The position numbers and the translations under genes were made by a program. Shown here piece by piece: positions 1 to 5,347 of a stretch of DNA of 5,944 bases. Numbering within the stretch: position 1 is the first letter of the stretch; each line of letters begins with the position of its first letter. Source of the stretch: Gammaproteobacteria bacterium (lineage in GTDB: Bacteria > Pseudomonadota > Gammaproteobacteria > J044); contig JALWNJ010000127.1 in the NCBI GenBank assembly GCA_026995955.1, positions 1 to 5,944 on the forward strand, given 5' to 3'. A model generated the notes under the pieces. That model was not told the origin of the DNA, made no database searches, and saw only the letters and a list, made by a program, of their open reading frames with translations.

Positions 1-87
1 CGCTACATCCAGGGTGGCCTGTGCCGTTCCCATGCCGGACAGCATCATGCCCATGCCCAGCAGAGTGGATCGAATTGACTTGTTCAT
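1..87 (-). CDS. pilY1: Secreted protein N-terminus, probable PilY1 (partial)
   Basis: Only the first 29 codons are present; the gene continues past the left edge. They encode a Sec-type signal peptide: a basic start (MNKSIRS), a hydrophobic Met/Leu/Gly-rich core, and a likely signal peptidase I site after GTAQA (residue 24). The ATG has an excellent Shine-Dalgarno, AGGAGG, 7 nt upstream, so the start is secure. The gene begins 33 nt after the pilX stop on the same strand. In Pseudomonas-type minor-pilin operons this slot holds pilY1, a large pilus-tip and adhesion protein with a calcium-binding beta-propeller C-terminal domain. The PilY1 identity is inferred from position and the signal peptide; no diagnostic PilY1 domain lies inside the window. 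Another secreted protein cannot be excluded. The signal is unusually rich in methionine (6 of the first 19 residues). Confidence 0.7.
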   Translation of the reverse strand, partial: MNKSIRSTLLGMGMMLSGMGTAQATLDVA

Positions 88-94
88 GACTGTT

Positions 95-100
95 CCTCCT
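95..100 (-). promoter_or_regulatory. Strong Shine-Dalgarno of the probable pilY1
   Basis: AGGAGG lies 7 nt before the ATG at 87. It is clearly stronger than the sites of the upstream pilin genes, which mostly rely on coupling. This fits separate, efficient initiation of the secreted tip protein, although that consequence is inferred. Confidence 0.75.
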
Positions 101-120
101 TCAGCAAGGCCATTCCCGCC

Positions 121-654
121 TTACTGTCTCCTGAAATAGCTTTGCAATACGACCTGACTTTGCCCGTTTTCGCTGTAGCCACGCGCCGTGATGCGATAGA
201 ACCGGGTGCTCGGCAGCGGATTCTTTGTCGACAACGACTCACCCATCCCGCGTTCCGCCGGCAGCTCCTCGATGATGTATTCGGGATTGATTGGCCAGCT
301 GCCTGTAGTTACTTCCGACCAGCTGGTGCTTGCCAGCTCCCAGCACGGAACCGGCAGGGGCGGGTTGCCGCCGTCATTGCATTGGGTGGACGAATACAAT
401 CCGGTGACCGTGCCATCAAAAGGGCCGATACTCGCCTGCTCAAGATAGGCTTCGCCTGCGCGCAATGCAGCCTCTGCCGCATCCATTGCTGCGTGGGAAG
501 CACGGAAATTCCCCGCCATGCGCTCCTGGAGCAGAGTACCCTGCATGGCAGACACACCCAGCAGCGTAAGCACCACGAGAAAGACCAGGCTGAGCAGCAG
601 CGCAGCCCCCTTCTGCTTCGCCAGCCTCTGATTATGGAAGACCTTGTCGTTCAT
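121..654 (-). CDS. pilX: PilX-like type IV minor pilin
   Basis: This 177-residue protein has a class III (prepilin) leader: basic residues up to KQKG (cleavage expected after G16), then a hydrophobic helix AALLLSLVFLVVLTLLGV. The helix runs into the PilX signature LLQERMAGNFRASHAAMDAAEAALRAGE (about residues 41-68, quoted here in pieces: QERMAGN and AAEAALRAGE). The C-terminus YRITARGYSENG...VVLQSYFRR is also typical of PilX. C92 and C104 could form a disulfide. Position +5 of the mature protein is Leu (L21), not the Glu found in most pilins. The same absence is known in the related tip pseudopilin GspK and fits a subunit at the pilus tip. PilX acts in the inner membrane and then in the FimU-PilV-PilW-PilX-PilY1 priming complex. 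The start codon overlaps the pilW stop as ATGA, with GAGG 11 nt upstream. Confidence 0.9.
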   Translation of the reverse strand: MNDKVFHNQRLAKQKGAALLLSLVFLVVLTLLGVSAMQGTLLQERMAGNFRASHAAMDAAEAALRAGEAYLEQASIGPFDGTVTGLYSSTQCNDGGNPPLPVPCWELASTSWSEVTTGSWPINPEYIIEELPAERGMGESLSTKNPLPSTRFYRITARGYSENGQSQVVLQSYFRRQ

Positions 655-1703
655 GGCAGTCGATTCCTCAACGCAATCGTGGTGCTGAACACTTGCCTCA
701 TCAGACGGTCGTTGTTGTTGACTTCCTGCACATCAATGTTTGTGCCATTCACCACATAGGCGGGGCGCTCCTCGACATCAGGGAAGGCAGGGCGATCCGA
801 GCGCACCAGCAGGCCAATACGGACTGCAACCACATTTTCCCAGTTGCCCACAGCATTGGCCGAGTTGTATACATCAACCACGCGGTCCCCGGTTGTGTCC
901 TCCCCGTAGGTAATCTCCAGGGCCTCAATGCCATCCACCAGTGGCGTCGCCACCCCTGTGGTTGCATCGTACTTGACCAGACAATCCGGACAACTGGCCG
1001 CACTGGTAACGAAAAATGTCACATCCTTGTAGCGGGACACTGCCGAACCGGGCGCGAAATCCAGACGCGATACATTGTTATTTCCATGCGAAAAGGTGAC
1101 TTCAGTGCCCGGATCCACCTGCTGTGGATTATTCGTTATTTTCAAAATTACTCCGCTGCTGCAATTTGTGACAATCACGGATTCGTCCTTTTTCAGCCGG
1201 ATGGCGTTCCCGTTGGTCTTGAAGTTTGCATTGGTCGGCTTGTAAGTATCCGTGAGCGGCAGCACTGCCGGTTGCATGTAACGGACCACGATGACATCAG
1301 TCCCTGCCTTCAGCGGGTAGGTTCCATTCACCGGGTTCGCCCAACCCGTACCATCTTCGTAGCCGAGCAAGGCATCTCCGGGCTTGATCGTGTCTCCATT
1401 GGGATTGGTACGAACATCGACAAAGTCTTTGCGGGCCAGATTGCCGCAACCACTGAATCCTGCCAGCCGGATCTCCTCGGTCAGAAAGGCCAGGGCGAAA
1501 CGCCCGTTCTCCTGAACCTTGCCCAGCGCCTCATTGGTGGCAAAGCTCTGCCGATTGGCGATGAAGATCTGCAGCACACCGGCAATCAGGATCAGCCCCA
1601 GCACCAAAGCCACCATGATCTCGACGAGCCCAAAGCCCGCAGCCTTGCTGCATCGGGACATTCCATTCGCCTTTTCGTTAGCACTCAACACCGACATGCT
1701 CAT
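651..1703 (-). CDS. pilW: PilW-like type IV minor pilin
   Basis: The protein has 350 residues from the first ATG. It has a prepilin cleavage site AAG|FGLVEIMVALVLGL (cleavage after G23, Glu at +5), then the PilW-type stretch QENGRFALAFLTEEIRLAGFSGC. Further on are YGEDTTGDRVVDVY (about 266-279) and VVAVRIGLLVRSDRP (about 291-305), both usual in PilW. Mature cysteines are C86, C181, C238 and C241, the last two as CPDC. PilW is a large minor pilin of the pilus tip/priming complex in the inner membrane. Its start overlaps the pilV stop (ATGA). The start is uncertain. GGAG lies only 2 nt before the ATG at 1703 but 8 nt before a second ATG at 1697. A third ATG at 1661 has AAAAGG 8 nt upstream and would give a compact 9-residue leader, MSRCSKAAG. 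The family call does not depend on which start is right. Confidence 0.92.
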   Translation of the reverse strand: MSMSVLSANEKANGMSRCSKAAGFGLVEIMVALVLGLILIAGVLQIFIANRQSFATNEALGKVQENGRFALAFLTEEIRLAGFSGCGNLARKDFVDVRTNPNGDTIKPGDALLGYEDGTGWANPVNGTYPLKAGTDVIVVRYMQPAVLPLTDTYKPTNANFKTNGNAIRLKKDESVIVTNCSSGVILKITNNPQQVDPGTEVTFSHGNNNVSRLDFAPGSAVSRYKDVTFFVTSAASCPDCLVKYDATTGVATPLVDGIEALEITYGEDTTGDRVVDVYNSANAVGNWENVVAVRIGLLVRSDRPAFPDVEERPAYVVNGTNIDVQEVNNNDRLMRQVFSTTIALRNRLP

Positions 1704-2188
1704 ATCTCCGTCTCGAACACGAACTGTTCGGTGGCCACATCCTCGCCGGTACGGTCATCCGTCCATTGGACGGTGATGGTGGCGCGGGCACTGTAACCGT
1801 TGCTGGTATCGAGCACGACAGAACCATCCCCGTTCGGCAGAACATTTGCCAGGCTGTTGAGCCATTCCGCCTTGTCGATGTCGACCCGATTACCGGGGTT
1901 GTTCAGGGGCGTATCCGACATGGCAATGGCATAACTGCCCGCCAGAGTGGCCTGACGATTTGCACGCATCCGATCGGCAATGTCGTAGGCCAGCTGGGTG
2001 GCCTGAGTGCGCAGATAGGCGCTGTGACTGAACTTGAGGCTGTTGCCCTGCAGGCTGGCCAGCCCGAGCAGCCCAATGGAGAGGATTACCACGGCCAACA
2101 GCACCTCGATCAGCCCGAGCCCTTGCTGCAACGAGCGCAACCCCGGTCGCGCACCTGCAGGAAAGGCCATGTGATGCATTCGCTCCAT
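1700..2188 (-). CDS. pilV: PilV-like type IV minor pilin
   Basis: The protein has 162 residues from the ATG at 2188. The prepilin site is SLQQG|LGLIEVLLAVVILSIG, with cleavage after G23, Leu at +1 and Glu at +5. The stretch after the helix, LAYDIADRMRANR (about 66-78), and the C-terminal ITVQWTDDRTGED are characteristic of PilV. PilV connects the pilus-tip subunits in the inner-membrane priming complex. The chosen ATG lies 1 nt after the fimU-like stop (TGA-C-ATG), implying translational coupling. The frame is also open to a GTG at 2218, which would overlap fimU by 29 nt and is less likely. In-frame ATGs at 2179 and 2170 are also possible and would give leaders of 20 and 17 residues. No strong Shine-Dalgarno precedes 2188, only a weak GGGTG. 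The gene ends in an ATGA overlap with pilW. Confidence 0.92.
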   Translation of the reverse strand: MERMHHMAFPAGARPGLRSLQQGLGLIEVLLAVVILSIGLLGLASLQGNSLKFSHSAYLRTQATQLAYDIADRMRANRQATLAGSYAIAMSDTPLNNPGNRVDIDKAEWLNSLANVLPNGDGSVVLDTSNGYSARATITVQWTDDRTGEDVATEQFVFETEI

Positions 2189-2189
2189 G

Positions 2190-2651
2190 TCAGCACCCGT
2201 TATTGATGATGGAAACACTGCCCGTGGGGCTCACCCTGACCACACGCGCCGGATTGGCGGTGCAATCGCCATGGGTGATGTTGAAGTTGAGGAAACCCGC
2301 GGCCGTGGTCAGGCCATCCGACTGATAGGTCACACTGGTCGCCCCGCCTGTTTCGACGATAGTGACCGGCGCAGCAATGTTGTGATCACGAAGCTGATTG
2401 CCAGCGCTGTCGGTAATGGTCCAGCCCGTTGACCAGTCTCCGCCTCTGGCATTGACGCTGATGTTCTCGCGCCGCTTTATCGCCTCGCTGCGCGCCGCCG
2501 CCAGCGACATGGCCAGGGCACTGGTCTGGGCCGTGATCTGGTTGTTGCGCATGAGGTTGGCCAGGGCCGGCAACCCCAGGCCCGCCAGGATGCCGATCAG
2601 TACCAGCGTGATCAGCAGCTCGATGAGGGTAAATCCGCGTATCGTCTTCAT
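2190..2651 (-). CDS. fimU: GspH/FimT-family minor pilin, FimU-like
   Basis: The protein has 153 residues. It has a short leader MKTIRG, then FTLIELLITLVLIGILAGLG (cleavage after G6, Glu at +5), a textbook type IV pilin N-terminus. The helix continues through SLAAARSEAIKRR, and GDWSTGWTI (about 71-79) is the usual GspH/FimT core. C130 and C153 (the last residue) bracket the terminal beta-strands and probably form the disulfide known in FimU. The name FimU rather than FimT rests on position, directly before pilV, and on resemblance of the ARSEA...DW..G segment to FimU; databases may label it GspH/FimT family. FimU sits near the pilus shaft in the tip complex and links it to the major pilin. The frame is open upstream to 3080, but only the ATG at 2651 gives a pilin leader. 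The Shine-Dalgarno is weak. Confidence 0.9.
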   Translation of the reverse strand: MKTIRGFTLIELLITLVLIGILAGLGLPALANLMRNNQITAQTSALAMSLAAARSEAIKRRENISVNARGGDWSTGWTITDSAGNQLRDHNIAAPVTIVETGGATSVTYQSDGLTTAAGFLNFNITHGDCTANPARVVRVSPTGSVSIINNGC

Positions 2652-2682
2652 GCCTGCCGGTATAGCAGAGGGCTGGAAGCAA

Positions 2683-2697
2683 GACCATGGCATGATC
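2683..2697. repeat. 15-bp imperfect dyad between fimT and fimU
   Basis: The plus strand reads gaccatg-g-catgatc, an inverted repeat with 6 of 7 matching positions around a central base. The mismatch would be a G-U pair in RNA. It lies in the 76-nt gap, the only sizeable spacer in the pilin operon, 32 nt before the fimU-like start. It could be an operator, a small RNA hairpin or chance. No run of T follows, so it is not a standard terminator. Confidence 0.3.
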
Positions 2698-2727
2698 ACC
2701 GATCGCGCAGATTTCGCCGACGAGTGG

Positions 2728-3264
2728 TCAGCAGCGCTCGGCCTCCACCCGAACCCGGCCGGTCCGGTTGAGCACGATGCGCCGTCCGAGCTCTGGGCCG
2801 CACAGGCGCACCGACCCGGCCAGGAACGCCCCTCCGGGGCGGATGGCCCGTCCGTCCGGCAGGTAGATGCCGCCGTCACGGAAACTCCCGGTGAGACGAA
2901 GCGACCAGCCCCTGCCTTCCGGGGCATACAGCCCCTCGTCCCTCCACAGGATGCGTTCGCCGGGCCCGATCCGGCCATCGGCGTCGGCATCCTCGAACAC
3001 GGCCACTGCCGTGCGCCCCCGATCCGTGGGAACGCAACGGCCATCGGCTCCGAGATGACAGAACGCAACCGGCGTGCCAATCGTCACGGCACGATGCCGG
3101 GCGCGCTGGAACAGTCGCACCCAGGCCTGTTCCGTGGCCAGCATCTCGCTCTGCCGGATCTGGCGTGCCATTGCCGGCAGCCCGTAAGCCAGGATCAGCG
3201 AGAGCACAACAAGCCCTACCAGCAGCTCCCACAGCGTAAACCCTCCCTGTCGACGCCCGAACAT
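2728..3264 (-). CDS. fimT: GspH/FimT-family pseudopilin, FimT-like
   Basis: The protein has 178 residues. The leader MFGRRQGG is followed by FTLWELLVGLVVLSLILAYG, cleavage expected after G8 with Glu at +5. The middle holds an AFC...GRC pair (C69, C77) as in FimT. Then comes an acidic loop DADADGRIGPGE (92-103) that fits the EF-hand consensus DxDxDGxIxxxE. C155 and C178 flank the last strands and likely form a disulfide. It precedes the fimU-like gene, the place of fimT in Pseudomonas. FimT proteins are pilin-like and in some relatives bind DNA during natural transformation; that role here is only inferred. GGGGA lies 7 nt before the ATG at 3264. The gene starts 26 nt after the vgrG stop and is as GC-rich as vgrG, unlike the following pilin genes. 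Confidence is high for the family and moderate for the name. Confidence 0.9.
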   Translation of the reverse strand: MFGRRQGGFTLWELLVGLVVLSLILAYGLPAMARQIRQSEMLATEQAWVRLFQRARHRAVTIGTPVAFCHLGADGRCVPTDRGRTAVAVFEDADADGRIGPGERILWRDEGLYAPEGRGWSLRLTGSFRDGGIYLPDGRAIRPGGAFLAGSVRLCGPELGRRIVLNRTGRVRVEAERC

Positions 3265-3290
3265 CCCTGTTTCCCCGACTCAAAGGAACC

Positions 3291-5333
3291 TCAGTTGCTG
3301 CCGATGCTGCTGCCCTTGACGGTGATGGAGGGGGCATTGAGCTTGATCGCGGCGCCCTTGATGACGACATTGCCGGAGGAGTCGATCTCGAGGCCGGCTC
3401 CGGCCTGGCCGATCTGGATCTGGCCGCCGCCCTCACCCAACAGGCTCAGGGTGTTGCCGGCCGAAAGCGACAGGCGGCCGTTGTCGGCCAACAGCGACAC
3501 ATCACCGTCGCGCGCCTGCAGGCTGGCACTGCCCCCGGCCTCGGCCACCAGGTCGGCACCGGCGCTGAGCTGCATGCCGTCTTCCTCGCTGCGCAGGTGC
3601 AGGGCCTGGCCGGCGGTCATGCGCAGCTCGCCCTCGGCGCTGGTCTCGATGTCGCCCTCGCGGGTGCTGAGGCGCTGGGCGCCCTGGATGCGGGTCTCGC
3701 TGTCGCCGCCCACCTCGATGTCGCTGTTGCCGCCGACCTCAATGTGCATCTGCTGCGCCGCCTCGAGGCGCAGCTCGCCCTGTTCGCTCACCAGTTCCAC
3801 GCGATGGCCGGCCTCGGCGGCGTCCAGCACCAGGCGGTTGGCCCGGTCTCGGTTGAACAGCTCGATGCGTTCCTCGCCGCGGGTATCGACCATCAGCAGC
3901 TCGTTGCCGGCGGCGGTGCGCAGGCGGTTCTCGCTGGCGTTCTGATCAGTCACCGGCAACGGCTGTTCGGGGTTGGCCAGGGCACCGAGGATCAGCGGGC
4001 GCTCCAGGCCGCCATCGATGCCGCCGACCACCACTTCGGTGCCGTCGTGCAGGGGAAAGTGCATGCCATGGTCACGGCCGGCGTAGGGGGTGGCCAGGCG
4101 CACCGGGTGGCTGGCCTCGGCCGGCGGATGGTCGGCGCCGTCGAAGCCGAGCCGGATGCGGTAGCGGCCCTGCTCGTCGAGCAGCGGCACCGGCTCGCCA
4201 CGCGCCTCGACCCGCGCCTGGAACAGGCCCTGCTGGCGCCCCGGCGGTGGCGGTGCCGGGCGCCACGGCATCTGATGCGGCAGCAGCAGCAGCTCGCAGG
4301 CATAGGTGGGGCCGGCCGCCTCGCCCCCCAGGCCCACGGCCGCGGCCTGGCTGGCCCGGTGGCGGACGGCGGTGACCAGGTATTCGCCCTCCATGTCGCC
4401 GGCCCGGTCGATGTCGAGCACCATGCCGGGACGCAGATGGCGCACATCGCCGCTGGCCTGCAGCACATGGGCCTCGGCGTCGATGGCCTGCTGGCGGATG
4501 GTGGCCAGCCATGCGGCCTCGTCGGCGTCACGCGCGTCCTCGCCGGTGGCATCGACGCGGCCGCTACCGCCATGCGCGCTGCGCGCCTCGGCGCTGATCG
4601 GCCACTGGTCGGGGCTGCGGTAGTTGTAGTCGCGCACCGACACCGCAGCGCTGTGCAGGCCGACACGCCGTTGGAGCGACTGCAGGGTGGCCTCCGTGCG
4701 CACCTCGCCGCCCTGGGGCACCAGACTGATCCGGGCATCCACCGGCAATGCCGTGGTGTCGTCGCCGATCAGCAGCACCGCGCTGCCGCCCTCGTCGAAC
4801 ACGGTCCAGAACCAGCCATGCCAGCGCGCCAGGCGGTCGAAGAACTCCAGATCGCTCTCGCGGTACTGGACGATGAATTCGCGCGTCTGCGGTGCCCGGC
4901 TCACCTGAACGCGGATCTCCGCGATCTGCGGGCAAGCCTCGCGCACCAGCTGCTGGCACAGCGCCAGTGGGTCGGTGTCCACAAAACTGCGGTCACGGCG
5001 CCGCAGGGTCATGGGGTGCAGCGGCGAGTGCATTTCCAGCCGCCACAGCCGGCCATCGGCCGCATGCGCGACCGCCTCGCTGCCCCCCAGCAGGCCGTGG
5101 TGCACGACCTCGCCCTCGCCGGTGCGGATGCACAGCCGGCAGGCGGCGCCGTGCAGGCCAGCCGGATCCTGTTCGCAGAAGGCCTCGATCAGGAATCGGT
5201 AGTCGCGGTTGAGCGCATGATCCCGGCTTTCGAAACCACGCAGCTCCAGCGCCTCGTCCAGCCCGTCGATCTCCAGCCGGAAGTGGCTTTCCGCCGCGCC
5301 GGGCAGGCGGCTCAGGGACATTGCACCTTCCAT
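3291..5333 (-). CDS. vgrG: Type VI secretion spike protein VgrG (TssI)
   Basis: The protein has 680 residues and is complete. It forms the trimeric tip of the T6SS inner tube that pierces target cells. The N-terminal gp27-like region includes QYRESDLEFFDRLARWHGWF (156-175), the usual VgrG signature. A gp5-type OB fold spans about 385-455, with GRYRIRLGFDG and FPLHDGTEVVVGGIDGGLER. A needle of short beta repeats follows (about 475-675), including the tandem octapeptides IEVGGNSD and IEVGGDSE. It ends in GNVVIKGAAIKLN and a short tail with no extra effector domain, so this is a structural rather than an evolved VgrG. The ATG at 5333 is chosen because AGGAGG lies 8 nt upstream; the open frame to 5474 lies inside clpV. 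It follows clpV by 13 nt, fitting one T6SS transcript. No PAAR, adaptor or effector gene follows; the next gene is a pilin. Confidence 0.95.
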   Translation of the reverse strand: MEGAMSLSRLPGAAESHFRLEIDGLDEALELRGFESRDHALNRDYRFLIEAFCEQDPAGLHGAACRLCIRTGEGEVVHHGLLGGSEAVAHAADGRLWRLEMHSPLHPMTLRRRDRSFVDTDPLALCQQLVREACPQIAEIRVQVSRAPQTREFIVQYRESDLEFFDRLARWHGWFWTVFDEGGSAVLLIGDDTTALPVDARISLVPQGGEVRTEATLQSLQRRVGLHSAAVSVRDYNYRSPDQWPISAEARSAHGGSGRVDATGEDARDADEAAWLATIRQQAIDAEAHVLQASGDVRHLRPGMVLDIDRAGDMEGEYLVTAVRHRASQAAAVGLGGEAAGPTYACELLLLPHQMPWRPAPPPPGRQQGLFQARVEARGEPVPLLDEQGRYRIRLGFDGADHPPAEASHPVRLATPYAGRDHGMHFPLHDGTEVVVGGIDGGLERPLILGALANPEQPLPVTDQNASENRLRTAAGNELLMVDTRGEERIELFNRDRANRLVLDAAEAGHRVELVSEQGELRLEAAQQMHIEVGGNSDIEVGGDSETRIQGAQRLSTREGDIETSAEGELRMTAGQALHLRSEEDGMQLSAGADLVAEAGGSASLQARDGDVSLLADNGRLSLSAGNTLSLLGEGGGQIQIGQAGAGLEIDSSGNVVIKGAAIKLNAPSITVKGSSIGSN
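3696..3743 (-). repeat. Tandem octapeptide repeat in the VgrG needle
   Basis: Residues 531-546 of VgrG read IEVGGNSD then IEVGGDSE, two near-identical 8-residue units. Such VGG units are common in the VgrG beta-helix, where each adds one strand turn to the trimeric needle. The surrounding residues 500-650 continue as more diverged strand repeats. Confidence 0.7.
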
Positions 5334-5341
5334 GTCGATTT

Positions 5342-5347
5342 CCTCCT
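5342..5347 (-). promoter_or_regulatory. vgrG Shine-Dalgarno overlapping the clpV stop
   Basis: AGGAGG sits 8 nt before the vgrG ATG at 5333, and its first base is the last base of the clpV TGA. Ribosomes ending clpV would reach this site directly, which suggests coupled translation of the two T6SS genes. It decides the vgrG start. Confidence 0.8.

Noticed and set aside
106..122. Small hairpin AAGGC/GCCTT between pilX and pilY1
   Set aside because: The stem is only 5 bp with a 7-nt loop and overlaps the pilX stop. It has no T tract and is within chance expectation.
693..1796. 367-codon plus-strand open frame opposite pilW
   Set aside because: It is the complement of a well-supported PilW frame, and the protein has no coherent motifs.
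2659..2667. Extended -10 like element TGCTATACC before fimU
   Set aside because: The implied transcript would begin almost at the ATG and be leaderless, and no good -35 lies at 16-18 bp. It is not listed as a promoter.
2652..3080. Upstream extension of the FimU-like frame to 3080
   Set aside because: The extra 143 codons run out of frame through fimT. Only the ATG at 2651 gives a proper prepilin leader.
3265..3290. Possible terminator after vgrG
   Set aside because: The 26-nt gap has only a weak bulged pairing (GTTCC with GGAAAC) and no T run.
2398..3945. 515-codon plus-strand open frame
   Set aside because: It crosses three minus-strand genes, is low in complexity (Pro/Ser/Arg runs) and has no family features.
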